NCBI GenBank assembly: GCA_017464285.1
Contig: JAFUDT010000005.1
Location: 61,510-125,509 of the forward strand
Direction: 5' to 3'
From: Bacteroidales bacterium
Lineage (GTDB): Bacteria > Bacteroidota > Bacteroidia > Bacteroidales > UBA1402
Length of the DNA: 64,000 nt
The position numbers were made by a program, and so were the translations under genes. Below are positions 8,860 to 18,367 of the stretch, one piece after another. The notes under the pieces are model-generated. The model had not been told where the DNA came from and made no database searches. It was given only the letters and a program-made list of their open reading frames with translations. Position 1 is the first letter of the stretch. Each line of letters opens with the position of its first letter.

Positions 8860-11406
8860 ATGATAATGAAAAACATCACGCAAGACTTGAACAAGGCCTT
8901 GGAATACAGCCTTGAAGAAGCTCATCGCCTGGGCAATCCAGTGATCAATCCCGAGCACCTGCTGCTGGGCATGATCCGCAACAAGGACAGCAAAGGCATG
9001 CAGTGTCTGCTTAAACTCAATGTCAACACCGCCATGTTGAAATATGTCATCGAAAACAGGATCCGACAGGAGAACGCCCTCCCTGACAAAGAGTCTGTTT
9101 CATTGAGCACCAAATCGGAAAAAATTCTCAGAATGGGTGTGCTGGAAGCCCGGGGGCTGAAAAGCGAAGCCATTGACACAGATCATATCCTGCTGGCCAT
9201 CCTGCGGGATAATGACAATCTGGCATCTGAAGTCCTGGGCCAGGAAGGCGCCCGTTTCGACCAGGTGATGTCCATTGTTTCGGGTCAAACCTCCCCGACT
9301 TCGGGAGCCGGTTTTACCGAAAACGAAGAGGACGATGACGATGATTATGCACCTCGGGACGACCGCCGTTCCTCGGATTCCTGGATGGTGAAAAGTGAAG
9401 ATCCCGCCCCCTACGGCAACGGAGAAAAGAAAGATACTCCGGCACTGGACAACTTCGGCAACGATCTGACCCGTGCGGCGCAGGAAGGCCGTCTGGATCC
9501 CATCGTCGGTCGCGAAGCTGAAATGCTGCGCATGGCCCAGATCCTGAGCCGCCGTAAAAAGAACAATCCCATCCTGATCGGCGAGCCCGGTGTCGGCAAA
9601 TCCGCCATCGTCGAGGGGCTGGCCATGCGCATCACCGAGCGCAAGGTGCCCCGCCTGCTGTTCAACAAGCGCATCGTGGCGCTGGACCTGGCCTCCATGG
9701 TGGCCGGGACGAAATACCGCGGACAGTTTGAGGAACGGGTCAAGGCCGTGATCAACGAATTGGAAGAAAATCCCGACATCATTCTTTTCATCGATGAAAT
9801 CCATACCATGGTCGGGGCCGGCAACGCCGCCGGTTCGATGGATGCTGCCAATATGCTCAAACCGGCTCTGGCACGGGGAAAAGTGCAGTGTATCGGTGCC
9901 ACCACCCTGGACGAATACCGCAAGACCATCGAAAAGGACGGCGCCCTGGAACGCCGTTTCCAGAAAATCGTCATCGAGCCCAGCACCCCTGAAGAGACGC
10001 TGCAGATCCTGCAGAATATCAGGGACCGCTACGAAAAGCATCACAACGTGATCTACTCGGAGGAGGCACTCAAAGCCTGTGTCCAGCTGACCGCCCGCTA
10101 TCTTTCCGACCGCAATCTGCCCGACAAGGCCATCGACGCCATGGATGAAGCCGGAGCCAGGGTTCATATAGACAACATAAGCGTCTCCCCCGAAATCGAG
10201 CATATGGAGGCCGAGATCGACGCTACCGACCGCCTCAAGACGGATGCCATCGGCCGGCAGCAGTTCGAACTGGCTGCCGAATACCGCGACAAGAGCCGCC
10301 AGTTGCAGACCCGCCTGAAAGAGCTCAAGGCTGAATGGGAGAAAACCCTTGACAGTCAGCGCAAGCCTGTCGAGGAGGAACAGGTGGCCGAAGTGGTCTC
10401 CATGATGTCCGGTGTGCCTCTTCAGAGTATCGCCAGAGAGGAAAGCGACAAGCTGCTCCATATGGCCGGGCAGCTCAAATCTAGAATCATCGGCCAGGAC
10501 AAGGCTGTCGATGCCGTGGTCAAGGCCATCCAGCGCAACCGTATCGGCCTGAAGGATCCCAACAAGCCTATAGGCACTTTCCTCTTTGTGGGGCCCACGG
10601 GCGTGGGCAAGACCCACCTGGCCAAGCTGTTGGCGGAGCATATGTTCGATACGGGTGACGCCCTGGTGCGCATCGACATGAGCGAATTCATGGAGAAATT
10701 CACCGTTTCCCGCCTCGTCGGTGCGCCTCCGGGCTATGTGGGATACGAAGAAGGCGGCCAGCTGACCGAGAAAGTCAGGCGTAAGCCCTACTGTGTGCTT
10801 TTGCTCGATGAAATCGAGAAAGCCCATCCCGATGTCTTCAATCTGCTCCTGCAAGTCATGGACGAAGGCCGCCTGACCGACAGCCTGGGCCGACGTGTGG
10901 ATTTCAAGAACACCATCCTGATCATGACCTCCAATGTGGGTACCCGCCAGCTCAAGGAGTTCGGCAAAGGCATCGGCTTCAGTCAGCCTGAGACAGGTAT
11001 GGGAGAATACTCCAAAGGAGTGATCAACAAGGCCATCAGCAAGACTTTCTCTCCCGAATTCCTGAACCGGATCGACGACACCATCTTCTTCGACCAGCTT
11101 TCCCGTGAGGCAATCGGACAGATCATTGACCTGGAACTCAAGCCTTTCTATGAGAGAGTCCAGCGTCTGGGCTACACGCTGCAGCTGAGTCCTCAGGCCA
11201 AGGACTTTATTGCCGAGAAGGGCTATGACGTCCAGTTCGGTGCGCGTCCCCTCAAGCGGGCCATTCAGAAATATCTGGAAGACAGCCTGGCCGAGGTGGT
11301 TCTCTCCCACAGCATCGATGGCGGGAAAATCTACGCTGTCCTCAACGACGACCATAGTGCCGTTGTCCTGCAGAAGACTCCTCCCAAACGGCTCCGTCAG
11401 GACTGA
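8860..11406 (+). CDS. clpC: ATP-dependent Clp protease ATP-binding subunit ClpC
   Basis: ClpC is a hexameric AAA+ unfoldase that feeds substrates to ClpP. The 848-residue protein has paired N-terminal Clp repeats ('[20 protein letters not shown]'), a first AAA domain with 'GEPGVGKS' at about 241-248, a UVR-like middle segment ('[15 protein letters not shown]'), and a second AAA domain with 'GPTGVGKT' at about 578. The UVR segment points to ClpC rather than ClpB. The ATG at 8860 is preceded by AAAGGA at a suitable distance; another ATG lies two codons on. The upstream sigma-54-like element suggests stress or regulator-dependent expression. htpG follows after a terminator. Confidence 0.93.
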   Translation: MIMKNITQDLNKALEYSLEEAHRLGNPVINPEHLLLGMIRNKDSKGMQCLLKLNVNTAMLKYVIENRIRQENALPDKESVSLSTKSEKILRMGVLEARGLKSEAIDTDHILLAILRDNDNLASEVLGQEGARFDQVMSIVSGQTSPTSGAGFTENEEDDDDDYAPRDDRRSSDSWMVKSEDPAPYGNGEKKDTPALDNFGNDLTRAAQEGRLDPIVGREAEMLRMAQILSRRKKNNPILIGEPGVGKSAIVEGLAMRITERKVPRLLFNKRIVALDLASMVAGTKYRGQFEERVKAVINELEENPDIILFIDEIHTMVGAGNAAGSMDAANMLKPALARGKVQCIGATTLDEYRKTIEKDGALERRFQKIVIEPSTPEETLQILQNIRDRYEKHHNVIYSEEALKACVQLTARYLSDRNLPDKAIDAMDEAGARVHIDNISVSPEIEHMEAEIDATDRLKTDAIGRQQFELAAEYRDKSRQLQTRLKELKAEWEKTLDSQRKPVEEEQVAEVVSMMSGVPLQSIAREESDKLLHMAGQLKSRIIGQDKAVDAVVKAIQRNRIGLKDPNKPIGTFLFVGPTGVGKTHLAKLLAEHMFDTGDALVRIDMSEFMEKFTVSRLVGAPPGYVGYEEGGQLTEKVRRKPYCVLLLDEIEKAHPDVFNLLLQVMDEGRLTDSLGRRVDFKNTILIMTSNVGTRQLKEFGKGIGFSQPETGMGEYSKGVINKAISKTFSPEFLNRIDDTIFFDQLSREAIGQIIDLELKPFYERVQRLGYTLQLSPQAKDFIAEKGYDVQFGARPLKRAIQKYLEDSLAEVVLSHSIDGGKIYAVLNDDHSAVVLQKTPPKRLRQD

Positions 11407-11454
11407 CAGGGAGGGCTCTCCCCTGTCTGCTGACAATATTGCAGCCTCTTTTAT

Positions 11455-11489
11455 AAAAATGTCAGTCCTGACGGGCTGGCATTTTTTTT
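11455..11489 (+). terminator. Rho-independent terminator between clpC and htpG
   Basis: AATGTCAG pairs with CTGGCATT (one T-G pair) around a ten-base loop and is followed by eight T residues. It should separate clpC from htpG, so htpG probably has its own promoter in or just after the terminator. Confidence 0.8.
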
Positions 11490-11535
11490 GTCTGACAAGG
11501 AAGCACGTAAGACAATTATTTAACCACAGAACGAT

Positions 11536-13398
11536 ATGATCAAAGAAGGTAACATCGGTGTGACGACCGACAACATTTTTCCCGTCATCAAAAAATTCCT
11601 GTACAGCGACCAGGAGATTTTTCTCCGTGAAATCGTATCCAATGCCGTCGATGCCACCCAGAAGCTGAAAACCCTGGCCGGCCGCGGCGACTACAAGGGT
11701 GAGCTTGGCGACCTGGCTGTCCGCGTCAGCATAGACAAAAAGGCCAGGACGCTGACCGTCAGTGACCGCGGTATCGGTATGACAGCCGAAGAAATCGACA
11801 AATACATCAATCAGATTGCCTTCTCGGGAGCCGAGGAGTTTCTGGAGAAATACAAGAACGACGCCAACGCCATCATCGGCCATTTCGGCTTGGGTTTCTA
11901 CTCTTCCTTTATGGTCTCCAGCCGCGTCGATATCGTCAGCCGCTCCTGGCAGGAAGGAGCTCAGGCTGTCAAATGGAGCTGCGACGGCTCGCCGGCCTTC
12001 ACCATTGAGGAATGCGACAAGGCCGACCGCGGAACAGACATTGTGCTGCATATCGACGATGAATACAAGGATTTCCTCAAGGAAGAGAAGATTTCATCGC
12101 TGCTCGAAAAGTACTGTAAGTTTCTGCCCGTCCCCGTCGTATTCGGCAAAAAAAAGGAATGGAAAGACGGCAAGCAGGTGACCACCGATGAGGACAATCA
12201 GATCAACGACACCCAGCCGGCCTGGACGCGCAAGCCCTCGGAGCTGAACGAAGAAGACTACCTTAAATTCTACAAGCAACTCTACCCTTTCAGCGAAGAT
12301 CCGCTGTTCCATATCCATCTGAATGTGGATTATCCCTTCAATCTGACCGGTATCCTCTATTTCCCGAAAATCAAGAACAGTATCGAGATTCAGAAGAACA
12401 AGATCCAGCTTTACTGCAACCAGGTTTTTGTGACCGACTCGGTCGAAGGAATCGTGCCCAACTTCCTGACCCTGCTGCACGGGGTGATCGATTCGCCCGA
12501 CATTCCGCTGAACGTGTCGCGCTCCTATCTTCAGAATGACGTCAATGTCAAGAAGATTTCCAACCATATCACCAAGAAGGTTGGCGAAAGCCTGCTGAAA
12601 ATCTTCAACAGCGACCGCAAGCAGTTTGAAGAGAAATGGGACGATCTGAAAATCTTTATCGAATATGGTATCCTGACAGAAGAGAAATTCTGGAACCAGG
12701 CTGAAAAATTCGTCCTCGTCAAAAACACTGACGGCAAGTATTTCACGCTCGAAGAGTACAAGACGCTGGTCTCTGCCTCGCAGACCGACAAGGACGGTCA
12801 GATGGTGTGCCTCTATGCTTCTGACAGGGAAAAACAGTACAGCTACGCAGAGTCGGCACGCAGCAAGGGTTACGACGTGCTGCTGATGAATGGCGAGCTG
12901 GACGTTCCTTTCATGCAGCATTTGGAGTCCAAGCTGGAGAAGACACGCTTTGTCAGGGTGGACAGCGATGTGGTCGACAATCTGATTCCCAAGGCCGACA
13001 AAGCCGCTGTCAGCCTGAGCGAAGATGATCAGAACAAACTGAAGGATCTCTTCAAGAACAGCCTGCCGGCCATGGACAAGGTCAATTTCGACATTCGGCT
13101 CGACAGCCTTGGAAAGGACAGTGTCCCGGTCATGCTTACACAGAACGAGTTCATGCGCCGTATGAAGGATATGTCCGCCCTGCAGGCCGGCATGAGTTTC
13201 TACGGAGAAATGCCCGACAGCTATGCCGTGGTGGTCAATACGGACAGCCCGCTGGTCCAGGAGGCGCTCTCTGCGCCTGAAGAGGAGAGCACCAAACAGA
13301 AGCTCAGCCAGATGGTCGACCTGGCCCTTCTCGGCAGCGGCATGCTGAAAGGCGAGGCTCTGGACAAATTCATCCGCCGCAGCTTTGAGATGATCTGA
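11536..13398 (+). CDS. htpG: Molecular chaperone HtpG (Hsp90)
   Basis: HtpG is the bacterial Hsp90, an ATP-driven dimeric chaperone. The 620-residue product begins 'GNIGVTTDNIFPVIKKFLYS', carries the GHKL ATP-binding motifs ('LREIVSNAVDATQK', 'DRGIGM' and 'GHFGLGFYSSFM'), then middle and C-terminal domains. It lies next to clpC, forming a protein-quality-control pair, but the terminator at 11455-11489 suggests separate transcripts. I cannot see a consensus TAnnTTTG promoter in the 46 bp before the start. A GG-N10-GT string at 11478-11491 is only loosely sigma-54-like. Confidence 0.97.
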   Translation: MIKEGNIGVTTDNIFPVIKKFLYSDQEIFLREIVSNAVDATQKLKTLAGRGDYKGELGDLAVRVSIDKKARTLTVSDRGIGMTAEEIDKYINQIAFSGAEEFLEKYKNDANAIIGHFGLGFYSSFMVSSRVDIVSRSWQEGAQAVKWSCDGSPAFTIEECDKADRGTDIVLHIDDEYKDFLKEEKISSLLEKYCKFLPVPVVFGKKKEWKDGKQVTTDEDNQINDTQPAWTRKPSELNEEDYLKFYKQLYPFSEDPLFHIHLNVDYPFNLTGILYFPKIKNSIEIQKNKIQLYCNQVFVTDSVEGIVPNFLTLLHGVIDSPDIPLNVSRSYLQNDVNVKKISNHITKKVGESLLKIFNSDRKQFEEKWDDLKIFIEYGILTEEKFWNQAEKFVLVKNTDGKYFTLEEYKTLVSASQTDKDGQMVCLYASDREKQYSYAESARSKGYDVLLMNGELDVPFMQHLESKLEKTRFVRVDSDVVDNLIPKADKAAVSLSEDDQNKLKDLFKNSLPAMDKVNFDIRLDSLGKDSVPVMLTQNEFMRRMKDMSALQAGMSFYGEMPDSYAVVVNTDSPLVQEALSAPEEESTKQKLSQMVDLALLGSGMLKGEALDKFIRRSFEMI

Positions 13399-13435
13399 TT
13401 TTGTAACAAAAGGGCAAGAAAATGCATCTGAGACA

Positions 13436-13465
13436 TTGTCCGTAAAGAAAAAATTCGTATGTTTG
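13436..13465 (+). promoter_or_regulatory. Promoter of the lipoprotein gene
   Basis: TTG at 13436-13438 is followed after 19 bp by TATGTTTG (13458-13465), a perfect TAnnTTTG match. Transcription would start about 45-50 bp before the ATG at 13519. Confidence 0.65.
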
Positions 13466-13518
13466 CCTGATTTATCACGGATAGGTATCATTTGCATCAA
13501 CTCAATAAACTATTAATT

Positions 13519-14862
13519 ATGAAACTGAGAAAATTCAATGTTATGCCGGCCCTTCTGCTGGCTGGTCTTACCTTGGGAGTCATTTCCTGCGGTGACAAGA
13601 AAGAAAAAGAAGAGGCTGAAAAACCCATGACATCCGTTGAGCAGAAAAACAAGTTCGAAGAAGCCGGTCTGGCTGTTGTGAACGCCATCAATCCAGAGGA
13701 TTTCCAATATCTTGTCGATGAGGCGAAGTTTGTATATAACAAATACACCGGCATAGGTGAGGAATACGATCCCTCCGCCCTGCTCATGTTCGCTTTCGGC
13801 TGCCTTCAGGAAATCACCGAGACGCAGCTGACCAGAACCGGCCAGGATGCTCCTGTCACCAGCCGGGAAGGGAGCCTTACGGTCACCACATACAATGAGA
13901 ACTTCAGGAAGCTGTACAAGTTCTCCAATTTCACCGGACATTTTACCGCCGGCGAGACTGCCTGGGTGAAGTCTGAGAACAAGTTCAGTGATCTGCAGCT
14001 GGCCTTCAAGGATCAGAACGGAGCCGACTGCACTTTGACCCTGAGCACGGACGGCAAGGGTGTGCCTGTCCATTTCGACACGGACAAGGAATTCCAGATG
14101 TACAACCTGGACACTGCCACCAATACGCGTCAGGACTATTATCAGACCACTTACAGTGTTGTCGAAGTGCCCCAGACGCTGATCCTTTCCCTCAAAACCG
14201 GTCGTGAAGAACATGTATGCCTGACCTTGAATCCCGATCTGACCGAAATGCAGGCAGAAGACTTCGACCTGAGCAAGGACAGCTATTCATTCACCGCTTC
14301 GCTCAAGGTCGAGAAATATGTCTTCAATATCGAGAAGATCATGTACTCTCCTGCCAAGCCGGCTGAAATCTCGGTCAAGGCACTTGTAGGCAATGTTCCT
14401 GTAGCTTCTTTCTCCATGAAGAGCAGCAATATGAATGCCGACAACACTTCACTGCTGGCTGCCAAGGATGTCACGCTGGATGTCGATCTGGCCGGTCAGA
14501 TCCAGATCAAAGGCACCTGCGCCGATGCCCTTCGTTTTATCGGCCTCATCAAGGAAGCTGAAGACAACAACTCCAAAGAAAGCACCTTCAAATCCAAGAT
14601 CAATCAGGCTAACGACCTGATCGACCTGGGTGTCTACTATGACGGCGGCAAGCTCGAGCAGGCCAAGGTCAAACTCGAAGTCTTCGAGGACAAGGCCAAG
14701 GGTCTCTGGTACTGCGAGCCGGTTATCTATTTCGCCGACGGTACGGCATACAGCACTTTCGAGGCTTTCTTCAATGAAACGGACTTCGCCGACCTCATTA
14801 ATGCCGCCCAGGAACTGGTTGCCAAATTCGGCGCCATGGTGAATGACTCGGAAAAGAAATAA
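13519..14862 (+). CDS. Uncharacterised lipoprotein
   Basis: The product has 447 residues with a lipoprotein signal: a charged start ('MKLRKFNVMPALLLAGLTLG') and lipobox ending in the cysteine of 'GVISC', followed by a charged linker 'GDKKEKEEAEK'. That places it on the periplasmic or cell surface membrane face. The mature part is acidic and appears beta-rich, with no motif I recognise. It ends 21 bp before the TonB-dependent protein gene and may be transcribed with it. The upstream ATG-like start at 13492 would spoil the signal peptide, so I use 13519. Confidence 0.8.
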   Translation: MKLRKFNVMPALLLAGLTLGVISCGDKKEKEEAEKPMTSVEQKNKFEEAGLAVVNAINPEDFQYLVDEAKFVYNKYTGIGEEYDPSALLMFAFGCLQEITETQLTRTGQDAPVTSREGSLTVTTYNENFRKLYKFSNFTGHFTAGETAWVKSENKFSDLQLAFKDQNGADCTLTLSTDGKGVPVHFDTDKEFQMYNLDTATNTRQDYYQTTYSVVEVPQTLILSLKTGREEHVCLTLNPDLTEMQAEDFDLSKDSYSFTASLKVEKYVFNIEKIMYSPAKPAEISVKALVGNVPVASFSMKSSNMNADNTSLLAAKDVTLDVDLAGQIQIKGTCADALRFIGLIKEAEDNNSKESTFKSKINQANDLIDLGVYYDGGKLEQAKVKLEVFEDKAKGLWYCEPVIYFADGTAYSTFEAFFNETDFADLINAAQELVAKFGAMVNDSEKK

Positions 14863-14883
14863 ATCCGTTCCACTGTCACTGAC

Positions 14884-16932
14884 GTGAGAATCCGTCTGAC
14901 AATTGTTTTATTGATACCTGTCGCTTTCGTTTCGGCTGTGTTTGCCAGTCAAACCGGTCGCAGCGAAAGCGACACTGCTTTCGTATCTTCCCGTTCCATC
15001 GAGGAAATCTCGGTCAATGCCCGCCGGACTACCTCCCTGCTCCGTCTTTCCCAGACCGGGGCGCTGCGGATGGATATGGGCATGACTGCCCAGATGCCTC
15101 ATATCCTGGGCAATGCCGATCCTGTCCGTTTCATGCAGACGCTGCCCGGGGTACAGACCAACAACGAATACGATGCCGGTCTGCATATCCAGGGTTGTGA
15201 AAACGGCCATAACCATGTGGCCATCAACGGGGTGCCTGTCTATAATCCCAACCACCTGCTGGGCTTTTTCTCGGCCTTCATTCCTACTCACTTCTCGGCT
15301 GTCACCCTGCAGAAATCTCCCCAGTCCTCCACTCTGGCCAACCGCCTGGGCGGCTTTCTGGACATGGAGACAGCTCAGGATATCCCCGATTCATCCCATC
15401 TGCATGCTTCCGTGGGACCGATGTCCTCGCAGGGCAGTCTGCATACGGCAGTGGGACGTCATTCGGCCCTGACTCTCTCGGCCCGTGCCAGCTATCTGAA
15501 CTGGCTGTATGGCCCCCTGCTTGAGATGGACGGACAGCGGCTGAAGTATGCTTTCGGCGACCTGAATGCCACCTGGCTCCTTCAGGCCGGTGAACAAGAC
15601 CGCCTGTGGCTGGATTTCTATACCGGACACGATCAGGGCGAACTGACTGAGAATAAATACGAGTCTCACGATCAGATCAGCTGGGGAAATATGCTGGGAG
15701 CCTTGCATTGGGAGCACCTCGGCCCGCAGGAGCATGTCTCCCGGCATAGTCTGTATGCCTCCTATTATTACAATAAACTGAACGTACAGTTCGAGGACCG
15801 GCTCATCACCCTGCCCTCCGGTATCCTGACCCTGGGTTACCGCAGTAGTCTCCGCTACGGCCGACTGCTGCTGGGCTGGACGGCCGAAGGGCACCTCGTA
15901 CGGCCTCAGTATCCCTCATTGGGCAGTACGGAACTTCCGGTTTCTGCAACGGCGGACAGCAGCCTGAGCGCCCTGGAGGTATCGGAGTACATCGAGTGGC
16001 AGCCCTCTCTGGAGCAATGGATACTGCGGGCCGGCCTGCGCCTCAACCAGTACACCTCCTTCGACCGGCATCTTTTCTTCCATGCTGACCCCTCCTTGTC
16101 GGTGGGAAGGCTGATCGAGGCGGATCAGCGTCTGGTGTTCTCCTACAGTTATCGTCACCAATACCTATTTCAGAGCGGTTTTTCCTCCGTGGGTTTCCCG
16201 ACGGAATTCTGGTATCCCTCCGGTGCCGCGTTGCCGCCGCAGTCGGCGCACATGCTTTCGCTGTCCTACACCCGGCCGCTCTTTAAAAACGACTACTCTC
16301 TGAGTGCCGAGGTTTATTACAAGCATCTGGAACATCAGCTGGAATTCGATGAAAGTGTCTTTGCCATGCTTTCGCCGCAGTATCGGCCCGAGGAGGCCTT
16401 CCTGCCAGGCCGGGGCTACAACTGCGGTCTGAACGTCATGCTCAACAAGCGTACCGGTCGTCTGCATGCCTGGCTCAGCTATTCCTATACCCTGTCGCGG
16501 CGTCGATTCTACGACCGGAGCCGCGACTACTGGTTCCCCTCTGTCCACGAGCGTCCCCATGAACTGAACCTGGTCATGAGCTACCGGATCGACAGGCACT
16601 GGCAGCTTGGCGGCACGATGGTCTATGCTTCCGGCACTCCTTTTACAGCCCCGGAGCATTTCTATTATGTCAACGGCAACGTCATTACCCAATTCAGTCG
16701 GCACAATGCCAACAGACTGGGTGCCTACGGCCGTACGGACCTCTCGCTGAACTACTTTTTCCCCAGCAAGGGTCGGCGAGAGAGCGGTCTGAATTTCTCG
16801 CTCTACAATGCTTTGAGGCAAAAGAACCGCATCTATTACAGGCTCAAGTTCAACGAGGGAGGCTTTGCCTATGTGCCCGTCCATTTTGTCGTCGAGGTCA
16901 TGCCCTCTGTCAATTATTTCATTACTTTTTAA
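14884..16932 (+). CDS. TonB-dependent receptor-like outer-membrane protein
   Basis: The 682-residue protein has a signal peptide (about residues 1-21), a plug domain ('PVRFMQTLPGVQTNNEYDAG', 'VAINGVPVYNPNHLLGFFSA') and a beta-barrel ending in aromatic 'SVNYFITF', the usual outer-membrane signature. It starts at a GTG. It lacks the N-terminal carboxypeptidase-regulatory-like domain seen in SusC-type receptors and is short for the family. Its stop codon abuts the ATG of the DUF4249 gene, so the two are coupled. A barrel plus DUF4249 lipoprotein pair is common in Bacteroidetes. The substrate is unknown. Confidence 0.88.
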   Translation: MRIRLTIVLLIPVAFVSAVFASQTGRSESDTAFVSSRSIEEISVNARRTTSLLRLSQTGALRMDMGMTAQMPHILGNADPVRFMQTLPGVQTNNEYDAGLHIQGCENGHNHVAINGVPVYNPNHLLGFFSAFIPTHFSAVTLQKSPQSSTLANRLGGFLDMETAQDIPDSSHLHASVGPMSSQGSLHTAVGRHSALTLSARASYLNWLYGPLLEMDGQRLKYAFGDLNATWLLQAGEQDRLWLDFYTGHDQGELTENKYESHDQISWGNMLGALHWEHLGPQEHVSRHSLYASYYYNKLNVQFEDRLITLPSGILTLGYRSSLRYGRLLLGWTAEGHLVRPQYPSLGSTELPVSATADSSLSALEVSEYIEWQPSLEQWILRAGLRLNQYTSFDRHLFFHADPSLSVGRLIEADQRLVFSYSYRHQYLFQSGFSSVGFPTEFWYPSGAALPPQSAHMLSLSYTRPLFKNDYSLSAEVYYKHLEHQLEFDESVFAMLSPQYRPEEAFLPGRGYNCGLNVMLNKRTGRLHAWLSYSYTLSRRRFYDRSRDYWFPSVHERPHELNLVMSYRIDRHWQLGGTMVYASGTPFTAPEHFYYVNGNVITQFSRHNANRLGAYGRTDLSLNYFFPSKGRRESGLNFSLYNALRQKNRIYYRLKFNEGGFAYVPVHFVVEVMPSVNYFITF

Positions 16933-17799
16933 ATGTTCGCTTCCGTGAAATATCTTCTCTTTGCCGTTCTGGCGTCCCTGCTCCTGCTGCCGGCCGGCTG
17001 CCGGGGGGACGAATTCAATGAGGCCGAACCCGTATTGGTGGTGGAGGGATGGATCGAAGACGGAGAGTTCCCCACTGTCTTTGTCACCTCTTCCATCGCA
17101 GTCAGTACGGAATACCAGTCCCTGGAAAACCTGGATCAGTATCTGGTTCGCTATGCCCGGGTGACCGTAAGTGACGGGGATACCACCGTGACGCTTGTCG
17201 GCAGGGCCGACCGCGATATTTTCCCGCCCTACAGCTATACCACTTCCTATATGAGGGGACAGGCCGGCAAGAGCTATACGCTGACCGTGGACTACGGCGG
17301 GCGGCATGTGTCGGGGGTGACCACCATTCCTGCCCCTGTGCCGGTGGATTCTTTCAAGGCAAGGCAGATCGGTCCTGAACCCACGTACGAACTGAAGGCC
17401 TGGTTCCGCAACGACCCGGACAAGAGACAGTATTACAAAGTCTTCACCCGCCATCATTCCAGCCCTGACGAACTCTATTACTCACCCTTCATCTGCAGCT
17501 ATGACGGAGCAGACTTGTCCAATCCGGCCTCCGTCAGCCTGTATTGGGAGAAACGCCTCGGCAGTCAGGATTACAGGCCTTTCTTCTTGTCGACCGATAC
17601 GGTCGATGTACGTTTCTGTACCATGGACGAAGCCTCCTACCGCTACTGGCGTGATTATGCCTCGACCATTGCCTTTTCACGCAACCAGCTGATACCGGTG
17701 ACAGAGAATCTTCCCGGCAATCTTCAGGGCGGTCTGGGTTATTGGTGCGGCTACGGTGCCAGCTATTACACGGTTGTCATGGCAGACGTAGTGGAATGA
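16933..17799 (+). CDS. DUF4249 family lipoprotein
   Basis: The 288-residue product starts with a lipoprotein signal ('MFASVKYLLFAVLASLLLLP' followed by 'AGC'). It then shows the DUF4249 pattern 'EPVLVVEGWIEDGEFPTVFV', 'ARVTVSDGDTTVTL' and 'GKSYTLTVDYGGRHVSG'. Members are thought to be surface partners of short TonB-dependent barrels, and this one follows such a gene with no intergenic base. The role in uptake or adhesion is inferred from the pairing only. No hairpin terminator follows, only an A/T palindrome at about 17817-17832. Confidence 0.85.
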   Translation: MFASVKYLLFAVLASLLLLPAGCRGDEFNEAEPVLVVEGWIEDGEFPTVFVTSSIAVSTEYQSLENLDQYLVRYARVTVSDGDTTVTLVGRADRDIFPPYSYTTSYMRGQAGKSYTLTVDYGGRHVSGVTTIPAPVPVDSFKARQIGPEPTYELKAWFRNDPDKRQYYKVFTRHHSSPDELYYSPFICSYDGADLSNPASVSLYWEKRLGSQDYRPFFLSTDTVDVRFCTMDEASYRYWRDYASTIAFSRNQLIPVTENLPGNLQGGLGYWCGYGASYYTVVMADVVE

Positions 17800-17843
17800 C
17801 AAGTGGGGTTCTGATTTTTTTTCTAAAAAAAATGCTCCAAAGA

Positions 17844-17874
17844 TTTGGTGAAACCAAAATTGGTTGTACCTTTG
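17844..17874 (+). promoter_or_regulatory. Promoter of the tRNA-Gly/tRNA-Leu cluster
   Basis: TTTG (17844-17847), 19 bp, then TACCTTTG (17867-17874) is a perfect match to both halves of the Bacteroidetes promoter. It lies 11 bp before the mature tRNA-Gly 5' end. Confidence 0.8.
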
Positions 17875-17885
17875 CATCCGCAAAC

Positions 17886-17961
<76 letters not shown>

Positions 17962-18011
17962 AGCCGCGAAAGTGTTCGCATTCAGGCTATCTTCTCAATG
18001 GCAGATTGAAT

Positions 18012-18095
18012 ACCCAGGTGGTGGAATTGGTAGACACGCTACTTTGAGGGGGTAGTGGACATTAGTCCGTGTGAGTTCGAGTCTCATCCTGGGTA
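18012..18095 (+). tRNA. tRNA-Leu (anticodon GAG)
   Basis: Acceptor ACCCAGG pairs with CCTGGGT and is followed by discriminator A. The anticodon loop TTGAGGG puts GAG at 18046-18048. A long variable arm is present, as expected of leucine tRNA. No CCA is encoded. Confidence 0.95.
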
Positions 18096-18116
18096 CTTTC
18101 TCACATTTGACAGTAT

Positions 18117-18200
18117 GCCTAGATGGTGAAATTGGTAGACACGCTAGTTTCAGGTACTAGTGGCCGCAAGGCTGTGCAGGTTCGAGTCCTGTTCTGGGCA
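18117..18200 (+). tRNA. tRNA-Leu (anticodon CAG)
   Basis: Acceptor GCCTAGA pairs with TCTGGGC (one T-G pair), followed by discriminator A. The anticodon loop TTCAGGT puts CAG at 18151-18153, and a long variable arm is present. A terminator follows directly, so this is the last gene of the cluster. Confidence 0.95.
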
Positions 18201-18203
18201 CCG

Positions 18204-18245
18204 AAGCCGGAATTTTCAGAATACTCTGGAATTCCGGCTTTTTTT
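18204..18245 (+). terminator. Rho-independent terminator of the tRNA cluster
   Basis: AAGCCGGAATT pairs perfectly with AATTCCGGCTT, with a short inner CAG/CTG pairing, and is followed by a run of seven T residues. Confidence 0.9.
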
Positions 18246-18367
18246 GTATCTGGCTGTCAAGGCTTGGTATATGACTATAGATGCGCCACCGAGACGCTGT
18301 TTACACTACCCCGGAGCTCCATTGGAGATACAGAGCATCCGTTACATTTGATGCCCAAATAGTTCCG

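Noticed and set aside
8860..11406. ClpB instead of ClpC
   Set aside because: The short UVR-like middle segment replaces the long ClpB coiled-coil domain, and the N-terminus follows ClpC.
9100..12051. A 983-codon open frame on the minus strand across clpC and htpG
   Set aside because: It is antisense to two clear genes, crosses their terminator and has low-complexity, leucine/aspartate-rich composition without motifs. Codon bias of the real genes explains it.
18343..18350. TACATTTG on the plus strand near the 3' end of the rluA-type gene
   Set aside because: It matches a -7 element with a TTG 18 bp upstream, but it points into the 3' end of a minus-strand gene and no product follows. An antisense RNA cannot be excluded.
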